Below are positions 1 to 13,400 of a stretch of DNA of 64,000 bases, in pieces. This DNA comes from Atherix ibis. Lineage: Eukaryota > Arthropoda > Insecta > Diptera > Athericidae. Every line of letters begins with the position of its first letter. The first letter of the stretch is position 1. A program made the translations under genes and the position numbers. The notes beneath the pieces were generated by a model. It was not told the origin of the DNA and did not search any database. It worked only from the letters and a program-made list of their open reading frames with translations. The stretch spans positions 62,410,951-62,474,950 of the forward strand of contig OY282608.1 in the NCBI GenBank assembly GCA_958298945.1. Reading direction: 5' to 3'.

Positions 1-2980
1 AAAAACCAACAAACCAACAAGCTAACAAGCCAAGAAACCAACATAGCAACAAGCCAACAAACCAACAAACCAACAAACCAACAAGCCAAAAAGCCAACAA
101 ACCAACAAACCAACAAACCAACAAACCAACAAACCAACAAGCCAACAAGCCAAGAAACCAACAAACCAAAAAAGCAACAAGCCAACAAGCCAACAAACCA
201 ACAAGCTAACAAGCCAACAAACCAACAAACCAACAAACTAAGTAACGAACAAGCCAACAAACCAACAAACCAACAAGCCAACAAGCCAACAAACCAACAA
301 ACCAACAAGTCAACAAACCAACAAACCAACAAGCCAACAAACCAACAAACCAACAAACCAAAAAACCAACAAACCAACAAACCAACAAACCAACAAACCA
401 ACAAACCAACAAGCCAACAAGCCAACAAACCGACAAACCAACAAGCCAACAAACCAACAAACCAACAAACCAACAAGCCAACAAACCAACAAACAAATAA
501 ACCAACAAACCAACAAACCAACAAACCAACAAACCAACAAACAAATAAACCAACAAACCAACAAGCCAACAAACCAAAAAACCAACAAACCAAAAAACCA
601 ACAAACCAACAAACCAACAAGCCAACAAGCCAACAAACCAACAAACCAACAAGCCAACAAACCAACAAGCCAACAAATTAACAAACCAACAAACCAAGTA
701 ACCAAAAAGCCAACAAACTAACAAACCAACAAACCAACAAGCCAACAAACCAATAAACCAACAAAGCAACAAGCGAACAAACCAACAAACCAACAAACCA
801 AAAAACCAACAAGCCAACAAACCAACAAACCAACAAACCAACAAACCAACAAACCAACAAACCAACAAACCAACAAGCCAACAAACAAAAAAACCAACAA
901 AGCAACAAGCCAACAAGCCAACAAACCAACAAGCCAACAAGCCAGCAAACCAACAAACCAACAGACTAAGGAACCAACAAGCCAACAAACCAACAAACCA
1001 ACAAGCCAACAAGCCAACAAACCAACAAACCAACAAACCAATAAGCCAACAAGCCAACAAACCAAAAAACGAACAAGCCAACAAACCAACAAACCAACAA
1101 ACCAACAAACCAACAAGCCAACAAACCAACAAACCAACAAACCAACATGCCAACAAACCAACAGACTAAGTAACCAACAAGCCAACAAACCAACACACCA
1201 AAAAACCAACATGCCAACAAACCATCAAACTAAGTAACCAACAAGCCAACAAACCAACAAACCAACAAATCAATAAACCAAAAATCCAAAAAGCCAACAA
1301 ACCAACAAACCAACAAACCAACAAGCCAACAAACCAACAAGCCAACAAACCAATAAACCAACAAGCCAACAAGCCAACAAACCAACAAACCAACAAACCA
1401 ACAAGCCAACAAGCCAACAAATCAACAAACCAACAAGCCAACAAACCAACAAACCAACAAACCAACAAGCCAACAAACCAACAAACCAACAAGCCAACAA
1501 ACCAACAAACCAACAAACCAAAAAACTAACAAACCAACAAACCAACAAACCAACAAACCAACAAGCCAACAAACCAACAAACCAAGAAACCAACAAACCA
1601 ACAAGCCAACAAGCCAACAAACCAACAAACCACCAAACCAATAAAGCAACAAGCCATCAAGCCAACAAACCAACAAGCCAGCAAGCCAACAAACCGACAA
1701 ACCAACAAACCAACAAACCAACAAACTAAGTAACCAACAAGCCAACAAACCAACAAACCAACAATCCAACAAGCCAACAAACCAACAAACCAACAAGCGA
1801 ACAAACCAACAATCCAACAAGCCAACAAACCAACAAACCAACAAACCAAAAAACCAACAAACCAACAAACCAACAAACCAACAAACCAACAAACCAAAAA
1901 ACCAACAAACTAACAAACCAACAAACCAAGAAACCAACAAACCAACAAACCTATTAACCAACAAACCAACAAACGAACAAATTAACAAACCAACAAACCA
2001 ACAAACCAAAAAGCCAACAAGCCAACAAACCAACAAACCAACAAACCAACAAGCCAACAAACCAACAAGCCAACAAACCAACAAACCAACAAACCAAGTA
2101 ACCAAAAAGCCAACAAATTAACAAACCAACAAGCCAACAAGCCAACAAATCACAAACCAACAAAGCAACAAGCCAACAAGCCAACAAACCAACAAGCCAA
2201 TAAACCAACAAACCAGCAAACCAACAAGCCAACAAACCAACAAACAAATAAACCAACAAACCAACAAACCAACAAACCAACAAGCCAACAAGCCAACAAA
2301 CCAACAAACCAACAATCCAACAACCCAACAAACCAACAAGCCAACAAACCAACAAACCAACAAACCAATAAGCCAACAAGCCAAAAAACCAACAAACGAA
2401 CAAGCCAACAAACCAACAAACCAACAAACCAACAAGCCAACAAGCCAACAAACCAACAAACCAACAAGCCAACAAACCAACAAACCAACAAACCAACATG
2501 CCAACAAACCAACAAACTAAGTAACCAACAAGCCAACAAACTAACAAACCAAAAAACCAACAAGCCAACAAACCACCAAACTAAATAACCAACAAGCCAA
2601 CAAACCAACAAACCAATAAGCCAACAAGCCAACAAACCAACAAGCCAACAAACCAACAAGCCAACAAACCAATAAACCAACAAGCCAACAAGCCAACAAA
2701 CCAATAAACCAACAAACCAACAAGCCAACAAACCAACAAACCAACAAGCCCACAAACCAGCAAACCAACAAACCAACAAACCAACAAGCCAACAACCCAA
2801 CAAGCCAACAAACCAACAAACCAACAAGCCAACAAACCAACAAACCAACAAACCAACAAACCAACAAGCCAACAAACCAACAAGCCAACAAGCCAACAAA
2901 CCAACAAGCCAACAAGCCAACAAACCAACAAAGCAACAAGCCAACAAACCAACAAGCCAACAAACCAACAAACCAACAAA
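1..2980. repeat. Heterogeneous left segment without an obvious long duplicate
   Basis: This part consists of the same 8-bp units, but singleton variants are denser than further right (for example caccaaac near 1,630, gaaccaac near 970, a 7-bp unit aaatcac near 2,147). I could not match it to another block as a long copy. Boundary markers containing aagtaacc occur near 239, 1,168, 1,230, 1,726 and 2,519 at irregular spacing. It may be an older, less homogenised part of the array, or lie nearer an array edge; that is inference. Confidence 0.6.
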
Positions 2981-2989
2981 CCAACAAAC

Positions 2990-3425
2990 TAAGTAACCAA
3001 CAAGCCAACAAGCCAACAAACCAACAAACCAACAAACCAACAAACCAACAAACCAACAAACCAAAAAACCAACAAACCAATAAACCAACAAACCAACAAA
3101 CCAACAAACCAACAAACCAACAAACCAACAAGCCAACAAACCAACAAACCAACAAACCAACAAACCAACAAGCCAACAAACCAACAAGCCAACAAACCAA
3201 CAAACGAACAAACCCACAAACCAAGTAATTAAAAAGCCAACAAATTAACAAACCAGCAAGCCAACAAGCCAACAAACCAACAAACCAACAAACCAACAAA
3301 CCAACAAATCAACAAGCCAACAAGCCAACAAACCAACAAACCAAAAAGCCAACAAACCAACAAACCAACAAGCCAACCAGCCAACAAACCAACAAACCAA
3401 CAAACCAAAAAACCAACAAACCAAC
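2990..3425. repeat. Satellite sub-block, partly copied to 7,030-7,210
   Basis: It opens with a boundary marker (ctaagtaacc near 2,989). The variant order after it, including an aaaccaaa unit followed by a caataaac unit near 3,060-3,080, recurs at about 7,100-7,120, an offset near 4,045. The part from about 3,210 to 3,425, with the unusual marker aagtaatt near 3,223, is missing from the second copy, so that copy joins two separated pieces of the first. Confidence 0.55.
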
Positions 3426-4560
3426 AAACCAACAAGCCAACAAACCAAACAAACCAACAAACCAACAAGCCAACAAACCAACAAACAAATAAACCAGCAA
3501 ACCAACAAACCAACAAGCCAACAAGCCAACAAGCCAACAAACCAACAAACCAACAAACCAACAAGCCAACAAACCAACAAACCAACAAACCAACAAACCA
3601 ACAAGCCAACAAACCAACAAACAAATAAACCAACATACCAGAAAACCAACAAACCAACAAACCAACAAACCAACAAACCAACCAGCCAACAAGCCAACAA
3701 ACCAACAAGCCAACAAGCCAACAAACCAACAAACCAACAAACCAACAAACAAATAAACCAACAAACCAACAAACCAACAAACCAACAAACCAACAAACCA
3801 ACAAACAAATAAACCAACAAACCAACAAACCAACAAACCAACAAACCAATTAACCAACAAACCAACAAACGAACAAACCAACAAACCAACAAACCAAAAA
3901 ACCAACAAGCCAACAAGCCAACAAAGCAACAAACCAACAAACCAACAAGACAACAAACCAACAAGCTAACAAACCAACAAACCAACAAGCCAACAAGCCA
4001 ACAAACCAACAAACCAACAAGCCAACAAACCAACAAACCAACAAGCCAACAAACCAACAAACCAACAAACCAACAAGCCAACAAACCAACAATCCAACAA
4101 ACCAACAAACCAACAAGCCAACAAGCCAAAAACCAACAAACCAACAAGCCAACAAGCCAACCAACCAACAAACCAACAAGCCAACAAACCAACAAACAAA
4201 TAAACCAACAAGCCAACAAACCAACAAACCAACAAGCCAACAAGCCAACAAACCAACAAACCAACAAACCAACAAGCCAACAAACCAACAAACCAACAAA
4301 CCAACAAACCAACAAACCAACAAACCAACAAACCAACAAACCAACAAACCAACAAGCTAACAAGTCAACAAACCAACAAACCAACAAACCAACTAGCCAA
4401 CAAACCAATAAACCAACAAGCCAACAAGCCAACAAACCAACAAACCAACAAGCCAACAAACCAACAAACCAACAAACCACCATGCCAACAAACCAACAAA
4501 CTAAGTAACCAACAAGCCAACAAACCAACAAACCAACAATCCAACAAGCCAACAAGCCAA
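3425..4560. repeat. Duplicated block, first copy (partner 7,207-8,342)
   Basis: The variant order matches 7,207-8,342 at an offset of 3,782 bp, with one local 8-bp indel (offset 3,774 near 3,850). Shared private markers include a 9-bp unit (aaaccaaac) at 3,442 and 7,224 and the boundary marker ctaagtaacc near 4,501 and 8,283. A 7-bp slip (gccaaaaacc, 4,125-4,134) recurs in the partner near 7,913. Point differences are few but visible, for example aagaagcc near 4,591 against aacaagcc in the partner. Confidence 0.75.
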
Positions 4561-5598
4561 CAAACCAACAAACCAACAAGCCAACAAACCAAGAAGCCAA
4601 CAAACTAACAAACCAACAAGCCAACAAGCCAACAAACCAACAAACCAACAAACCAACAAGCCAACAAACCAACAAACCAACAAGCCAACAAACCAACAAA
4701 CCAACAAACCAAAAAACCAACAAACCAACAAGCCAACAATCCAACAAACCAATAAACCAACAAGCCAACAAACCAATAAACCAACAAACCAACAAGCCAA
4801 CAAACCAACAAGCCAACAAACCAACAAGCCAACAAACCAACAAACCATTAAAGCAACAAGCCAACAAACCACAAGCCAACAAACCAACAAACCAACAAAC
4901 TAAGTAACCAACAAGCCAACAAGCCAACAAACCAACAAACCAACAAGCCAACAAACCAACAAACCAACAAACCAAAAAACCAACAAACCAACAAACCAAC
5001 AAACCAACAAACCAACAAACCAACAAACCAACAAACCAACAAGCCAACAAGCTAACAAACCAACAAACCAACAATCCAACAAACCAACAAACCAACAAGC
5101 CAACAAACCAACAAACCAACAAACCAAGTAACTAAAAAGCCAACAAACTAACAAACCAACAAGCCAACAAGCAAACAAACCAACAAACCAACAAAGCAAC
5201 AATCCAACAAGCCAACAAACCTACAAACCAACAAGCCAACAAACCAACAAACCAACAAGCCAACAAGCCAACAAACCAACAAACCAACAAACCAAAAAAC
5301 CAACAAACCAACAAGCCAACAAGCCAACAAACCAACAAACCAACAAACCGACAAGCCAACAAACCAACAAAAAAATAAACCAACAAACCAACAAGCCAAC
5401 AAGCCAACAAACCAACAAACCAACAAACCACCAAGCCAACAAACCAACAAACCAACAAACCAACAAACCAACAAACCAACAAACCAACAAGCCAACAAAC
5501 CAACAAACAAATAAACCAACAAACCAAAAAACCAACAAACCAACAAACCAACAAACCAACAAACCAACAAACTAACAAACCAACAAGCCAATAAACCA
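4560..5598. repeat. 1,039-bp tandem duplication, copy 1
   Basis: From about 4,560 to 5,587 the sequence recurs base for base, as far as I could follow it, at 5,599-6,626. Diagnostic features kept in both copies are the 7-bp unit aaaccac (4,866 and 5,905), the marker ctaagtaacc (near 4,901 and 5,940), the marker aagtaact (near 5,126 and 6,165) and an aaaaaaat unit. The period of 1,039 is 130 units minus one base, which is accounted for by the single 7-bp unit inside it. Confidence 0.85.
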
Positions 5599-6637
5599 AC
5601 AAACCAACAAACCAACAAGCCAACAAACCAAGAAGCCAACAAACTAACAAACCAACAAGCCAACAAGCCAACAAACCAACAAACCAACAAACCAACAAGC
5701 CAACAAACCAACAAACCAACAAGCCAACAAACCAACAAACCAACAAACCAAAAAACCAACAAACCAACAAGCCAACAATCCAACAAACCAATAAACCAAC
5801 AAGCCAACAAACCAATAAACCAACAAACCAACAAGCCAACAAACCAACAAGCCAACAAACCAACAAGCCAACAAACCAACAAACCATTAAAGCAACAAGC
5901 CAACAAACCACAAGCCAACAAACCAACAAACCAACAAACTAAGTAACCAACAAGCCAACAAGCCAACAAACCAACAAACCAACAAGCCAACAAACCAACA
6001 AACCAACAAACCAAAAAACCAACAAACCAACAAACCAACAAACCAACAAACCAACAAACCAACAAACCAACAAACCAACAAGCCAACAAGCTAACAAACC
6101 AACAAACCAACAATCCAACAAACCAACAAACCAACAAGCCAACAAACCAACAAACCAACAAACCAAGTAACTAAAAAGCCAACAAACTAACAAACCAACA
6201 AGCCAACAAGCAAACAAACCAACAAACCAACAAAGCAACAATCCAACAAGCCAACAAACCTACAAACCAACAAGCCAACAAACCAACAAACCAACAAGCC
6301 AACAAGCCAACAAACCAACAAACCAACAAACCAAAAAACCAACAAACCAACAAGCCAACAAGCCAACAAACCAACAAACCAACAAACCGACAAGCCAACA
6401 AACCAACAAAAAAATAAACCAACAAACCAACAAGCCAACAAGCCAACAAACCAACAAACCAACAAACCACCAAGCCAACAAACCAACAAACCAACAAACC
6501 AACAAACCAACAAACCAACAAACCAACAAGCCAACAAACCAACAAACAAATAAACCAACAAACCAAAAAACCAACAAACCAACAAACCAACAAACCAACA
6601 AACCAACAAACTAACAAACCAACAAGCACACAAGCCA
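5599..6637. repeat. 1,039-bp tandem duplication, copy 2
   Basis: This is the second adjacent copy of 4,560-5,598. It leaves the first copy at about 6,626, where it reads gcacacaagcc while the first copy reads gccaataaacc. From there it continues with sequence that reappears near 9,369, so copy 2 is the better partner of the third copy further right. Confidence 0.85.
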
Positions 6638-7207
6638 ACAAACTAACAAGCCAACAAACCAACAAACCAACAAACCAACGAACAAATAAACCAACAAACC
6701 AACAAACCAACAAACCAACAAACCAACAAACAAATAAACCAACAAACCAACAAACCAACAAACCAACAAACCAAAAAACCAACAAACCAATTAACTAACA
6801 AACGAACAAACGAACAAACCAACAAACCAACAAACCAACAACCCAACAAACCAACAAAGCAACAAGCCACCAAGCCAACAAACCAACAAGCCAACCAACC
6901 AACAAACCAACAAACCAACAAGCCAACAAACCAACAAGCCAACAAGCCAACAAACCAACAAGCTAACAAACCAACAAACCAACAAAGCAACAAGCCAACA
7001 AACCAACAAGCCAACAAACCAACAAACCAACAAACTAAGTAACCAACAAGCCAACAAGCCAACAAACCAACAAACCAACAAACCAACAAACCAACAAACC
7101 AACAAACCAAAAAACCAACAAACCAATAAACCAACAAACCAACAAACCAACAAACCAACAAGCCAACAAACCAACAAACCAACAAACCAACAAACCAACA
7201 AGCCAAC
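6638..7207. repeat. Satellite linker between duplicated blocks
   Basis: The first part, to about 6,900, matches 9,380-9,640 at an offset close to 2,743: both carry the cluster ttaactaac followed by two aaacgaac units, then acccaac and caccaag units. From about 7,030 it restarts with ctaagtaacc and follows the pattern seen at 2,990-3,200. Confidence 0.6.
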
Positions 7208-8342
7208 AAACCAACAAGCCAACAAACCAAACAAACCAACAAACCAACAAGCCAACAAACCAACAAACAAATAAACCAGCAAACCAACAAACCAACAAGC
7301 CAACAAGCCAACAAGCCAACAAACCAACAAACCAACAAACCAACAAACCAACAAGCCAACAAACCAACAAACCAACAAACCAACAAACCAACAAGCCAAC
7401 AAACCAACAAACAAATAAACCAACATACCAGAAAACCAACAAACCAACAAACCAACAAACCAACAAACCAACCAGCCAACAAGCCAACAAACCAACAAGC
7501 CAACAAGCCAACAAACCAACAAACCAACAAACCAACAAACAAATAAACCAACAAACCAACAAACCAACAAACCAACAAACCAACAAACCAACAAACAAAT
7601 AAACCAACAAACCAACAAACCAATTAACCAACAAACCAACAAACAAACAAACCAACAAACCAACAAACCAACAAACCAAAAAACCAACAAGCCAACAAGC
7701 CAACAAAGCAACAAACCAACAAACCAACAAGCCAACAAACCAACAAGCTAACAAACCAACAAACCAACAAGCCAACAAGCCAACAAACCAACAAACCAAC
7801 AAGCCAACAAACCAACAAACCAACAAGCCAACAAACCAACAAACCAACAAACCAACAAACCAACAAGCCAACAAACCAACAATCCAACAAACCAACAAAC
7901 CAACAAGTCAACAAGCCAAAAACCAACAAACCAACAAGCCAACAAGCCAACAAACCAACAAACCAACAAGCCAACAAACCAACAAACAAATAAACCAACA
8001 AGCCAACAAACCAACAAGCCAACAAGCCAACAAACCAACAAACCAACAAACCTACAAGCCAACAAACCAACAAACCAACAAACCAACAAACCAACAAACC
8101 AACAAACCAACAAACCAACAAACCAACAAACCAACAAGCTAACAAGTCAACAAACCAACAAACCAACAAACCAACAAGCCAACAAACCAACAAACCAACA
8201 AGCCAACAAGCCAACAAACCAACAAACCAACAAGCCAACAAACCAACAAACCAACAAACCACCATGCCAACAAACCAACAAACTAAGTAACCAACAAGCC
8301 AACAAACCAACAAACCAACAATCCAACAAGCCAACAAGCCAA
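7207..8342. repeat. Duplicated block, second copy (partner 3,425-4,560)
   Basis: It follows the variant order of 3,425-4,560 at offset 3,782, including the 9-bp unit at 7,224 and the pair of markers gctaacaagtc near 8,138 (4,356 in the first copy). Small differences such as caataaac against caacaaac units show that it is not a perfect copy. Confidence 0.75.
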
Positions 8343-9640
8343 CAAACCAACAAACCAACAAGCCAACAAACCAACAAGCCAACAAACTAACAAACCAACA
8401 AGCCAACAAGCCAACAAACCAACAAACCAACAAACCAACAAGCCAACAAACCAACAAACCAACAAGCCAACAAACCAACAAACCAACAAACCAAAAAACC
8501 AACAAACCAACAAGCCAACAATCCAACAAACCAATAAACCAACAAGCCAACAAACCAACAAACCAACAAACCAACAAGCCAACAAACCAACAAGCCAACA
8601 AACCAACAAGCCAACAAACCAACAAACCATTAAAGCAACAAGCCAACAAACCACAAGCCAACAAACCAACAAACCAACAAACTAAGTAACCAACAAGCCA
8701 ACAAGCCAACAAACCAACAAACCAACAAGCCAACAAACCAACAAACCAACAAACCAAAAAACCAACAAACCAACAAACCAACAAACCAACAAACCAACAA
8801 ACCAACAAACCAACAAACCAACAAGCCAACAAGCTAACAAACCAACAAACCAACAATCCAACAAACCAACAAACCAACAAGCCAACAAACCAACAAACCA
8901 ACAAACCAAGTAACTAAAAAGCCAACAAACTAACAAACCAACAAGCCAACAAGCAAACAAACCAACAAACCAACAAAGCAACAATCCAACAAGCCAACAA
9001 ACCTACAAACCAACAAGCCAACAAACCAACAAACCAACAAGCCAACAAGCCAACAAACCAACAAACCAACAAACCAAAAAACCAACAAACCAACAAGCCA
9101 ACAAGCCAACAAACCAACAAACCAACAAACCGACAAGCCAACAAACCAACAAAAAAATAAACCAACAAACCAACAAGCCAACAAGCCAACAAACCAACAA
9201 ACCAACAAACCACCAAGCCAACAAACCAACAAACCAACAAACCAACAAACCAACAAACCAACAAACCAACAAGCCAACAAACCAACAAACAAATAAACCA
9301 ACAAACCAAAAAACCAACAAACCAACAAACCAACAAACCAACAAACCAACAAACTAACAAACCAACAAGCACACAAGCCAACAAACTAACAAGCCAACAA
9401 ACCAACAAACCAACAAACCAACAAACAAATAAACCAACAAACCAACAAACCAACAAACCAACAAACCAACAAACAAATAAACCAACAAACTAACAAACCA
9501 ACAAACCAACAAACCAAAAAACCAACAAACCAATTAACTAACAAACGAACAAACGAACAAACCAACAAACCAACAAACCAACAACCCAACAAACCAACAA
9601 AGCAACAAGCCACCAAGCCAACAAACCAACAAGCCAACCA
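8342..9640. repeat. Third copy of the 1,039-bp block plus its right flank
   Basis: Sequence from 5,599 onward recurs here at offset 2,743 (343 units minus one base). The 7-bp unit aaaccac sits at 8,648, the marker aagtaact near 8,908 and the gcacacaagcc change near 9,369. Because it continues past the end of the 1,039-bp unit into the right flank of copy 2, the tandem pair and this copy probably come from one unequal exchange followed by, or preceded by, a longer duplication. Confidence 0.75.
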
Positions 9641-12600
9641 ACCAACAAACCAACAAACCAACAAGCCAACAATCCAACAAACCAACAAACACACAAGCGA
9701 ACAAACCAACAAGCCAACAAGCCCACAAACCAATAAACCAACAAAGCAACAAGCCAACAAGCCAACAAACCAACAAACCAACAAGCCAACAAACCAACAA
9801 ACCAACAAACCAACAAGCCAACAAACCAACAAACAAATAAACCATTAAACCAACAAACCAACAAACCAACAAACCAAAAAACCAACAAACCAACAAACCA
9901 ACAAGCCAACAAGCCAACAAACCAACAACCCAACAAGCCAACAAGCCAACAAACCAACAAACCAACAAGCCAACAAACCAACAAACCAACAAACCAACAA
10001 GCCAACAAACAAATAAACCAACAAACCAAAAAACCAACAAACCAACAAACCAACAAACCAACAAACCAACAAACCAACAAACCAACAAGCCAACAAGCCA
10101 ACAAACCAACAAAACAACAAACCAACAAGCCAACAAACCAACAAGCCAACAAACCAACAAACCAACAAACTAAGTAACCAAAAAGCCAACAAACTAACAA
10201 ACCAACAAGCCAACAAGCCAACAAACCAACAAACTAACAAACCAACAAACCAACAAGCCAACAAACCAAAAAGCCATCAAGCTAACAAACCAACAAACCA
10301 ACAAACCAACACGCCAACAAACGAATAAACCAACAAGCCAACAAGCCAACAAGCCAACAAACCAACAAAACAACAAACCAACAAGCCAACAAACCAACAA
10401 CCCAACAAGACAACAAGCCAACAAACCAACAAACAAAAAAACCAACAAACCAACAAACCAACAAACCAACAAGCCAACAAGCCAACAAACCAACAAACCA
10501 ACAAGCCAACAAACCAACAAACAAATAAACCAACAAACCAACACACCAACAAACCAACAAGCCAACAAGCCAATAAACCAACAAACCAACAATCCAACAA
10601 CCCAACAAACCAACAAGCCAACAAACCAACAAACCAACAAACCAATAAGCCAACAAGCCAACAAACCAATAAACGAACAAGCCAACAAACCAACAAACCA
10701 ACAAACCAACAAGCCAACAAGCCAACAAACCAACAAACCAACAAACTAAGTAACCAACAAGCCTACAAACCAACAAACCAAAAAACCAACATGCCAACAA
10801 AATACCAAACTAAGTAGCCAACAAGCCAACAAACCAACAAACCAACAAGCCAACAAGCCAACAAACCAACATACCAACAAACCAACAAGCCAACAAACCA
10901 ACAAGCCAACAAACCAATAAACCAACAAGCCAACAAGCCAACAAACCAACAAACCAACAAACCACCAAGCCAACAAACCAACAAACCAACAAGCCCACAA
11001 ACCAACAAACCAACAAACTAACAAACCAACAAGCCAACAAGCCAACAAACCAACAAACCAATAAGCCAACAAACCAACAAACCAACAAACCAACAAGCCA
11101 ACAAATCAACAAGCCAACAAGCCAACAAACCAACAAGCCAACAAACCAACAAAGCAACAAGCCAACAAACCAACAAGCCAACAAACCAACAAACCAAAAA
11201 AACTAAGTAACCAACAAGCCAACAAGCCAACAAACCAACAAAGCAACAAGCCAACAAATCAACAAACCAACAAACCAACAAACCAAAAAACCAACAAACC
11301 AACAAACCAACAAACCAACAAACCAACAAACCAACAAGCCAACAAGCCAACAAACCAACAAACCAACAAACCAACAAACCAACAAGCCAACAAACGAACA
11401 AGCCAACAAACCAACAAACCAACAAACCAACAAACCAACAAACCAACAAACCAACAAGAAAACAAACCAACAAACAAATAAACCAACAAACCAACAAACC
11501 AACAAGCCAACAAGCCAACAAGCCAACAAACCAACAAACCAACAAACCAACAAGCCAACAAACCAACAAACCAACAAACCAACAAACCAACAAACCAACA
11601 AACGAACAAACCAACAAACCAACAAACCAACAAACAAACAAACCAACAAACCAACAAGCCAACAAGCCAACAAAGCAACAAATCAACAAGCCAACAAGCC
11701 AACAAACCAACAAACCAACAAACCAACAAGCCAACAAACCAACAAACCAACAAGCCAACAAGCCAACAAACCAACAAACCAACAAACCAAAAAACCAACA
11801 AACCAACAAACCAACAAGCCAACAAACCAACAAACCAACAAACCAACAAGCCAACAAACCAACAAACAAATAAACCAACAAACCCACAAACCAACAAACC
11901 AACAAGCCAACAAGCCAACAAACCAACAAACCAACAAACCAACAAGGCAACAAACCAACAAACCAACAAACCAACAAACCAACAAGCCAACAAACCAACA
12001 AACAAATAAACCAACAAACCAGAAAACCAACAAACCAACAAACCAACAAACCAACAAACCAACCAGCCAACAAGCCAACAAACCAACAAGCCAACAAGCC
12101 AACAAACCAACAAACCAACAAACCAACAAACAAATAAACCAACAAACCCACAAACCAACAAACCAGCAAACCAACAAACAAATAAACCAACAAACCAACA
12201 AACCAACAAACCAACATACCAACAAACCAACAAACCAATTAACCAACAAACCAACAAACGAACAAACCAACAAACCAACAAACCAACAAACCAACAAACC
12301 AACAAGCCAACAAGCCAACAAAGCAACAAACCAACAAACCAACAAGCCAACAAACCAACAAGCTAACAAACCAACAAACCAACAAGCCAACAAGCCAACA
12401 AACCAACAAACCAACAAACCAACAAGCCAACAAACCAACAAACCAACAAGCCAACAAACCAACAAACCAACAAACCAACAAGCCAACAAACCAACAAGCC
12501 AACAAACCAACAAACCAACAAGCCAACAAGCCAAAAACCAACAAACCAACAAGCCAACAAGCCAACAAACCAACAAACCAACAAGCCAACAAACCAACAA

Positions 12601-13400
12601 ACAAATAAACCAACAAACCAACAAACCAACAAGCCAACAAGCAAACAAACCAACAAACCAACAAACCAATAAGCCAACAAACCAACAAACCAACAAACCA
12701 ACAAACCAACAAACCAACAAACCAACAAACCAACAAACCAACAAACCAACAAACCAACAAACCAACAAGCTAACAAGTCAACAAACCAATAAACCAACAA
12801 ACCAACAAGCCAGCAAACCAACAAACCAACAAACCAACAAGCCAACAAGCCAACAAACCAATAAACCAACAAGCCAACAAACCAACAAATCAACAAACCA
12901 ACATGCCAACAAACCAACAAACTAAGTAACTAACAAGCCAACAAACCAACAAGCCAACAAACCAACAAACCAACAAACCAACAAGCCAACAAACCAACAA
13001 GCCAACAAACCAACAAACCAACAAGCCAACAAGCCAACAAACCAACAAACCAACAAACCAACAAGCCAACAAACCAACAAACCAACAAGCCAACAAACCA
13101 ACAAACCAACAAACCAAAAAACCAACAAACCAACAAGCCAACAAGCCAACAAACCAATAAACCAACAAGCCAATAAACCAACAAGCCAACAAACCAACAA
13201 ACCAACAAACCAACAAACCAACAAGCCAACAAACCAACAAGCCAACAAACCAACAAGCCAACAAACGAACAAGCCTACAAAGCAACAAGCCAACAAGCCA
13301 ACAAACCAATAAACCAACAAGCCAACAAACCAACAAACCAACAAACCAACAAGTCAACAAGCCAACAAACCAACAAACCAACAAACTAAGTAACCAACAA
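9640..13400. repeat. Mosaic satellite region, partly related to 3.4-4.6 kb
   Basis: Only 8-bp units are present. Part of it (about 11.9-12.9 kb) follows the variant order of 3.5-4.5 kb at an offset near 8,389, including the 7-bp slip gccaaaaacc near 12,531 and the marker ctaagtaac near 12,922. The rest, around 10.2-11.2 kb, carries variants seen again at 15.5-16.4 kb. Point differences from the partners are commoner here than in the blocks right of 25 kb, suggesting older copies. Confidence 0.55.
10770..10820. repeat. Divergent unit aaaatacc beside a boundary marker
   Basis: At 10,799-10,806 the unit reads aaaatacc, with several changes from the canonical aaaccaac but still in register. It is preceded by catgccaac and followed by aaactaag, the boundary marker. 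The same arrangement recurs at 16,071 and 16,199, and as aaaatgcc at 19,317. A less changed form with an aaccatc unit in the same place is near 1,219, which may be the ancestral state. Confidence 0.65.
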
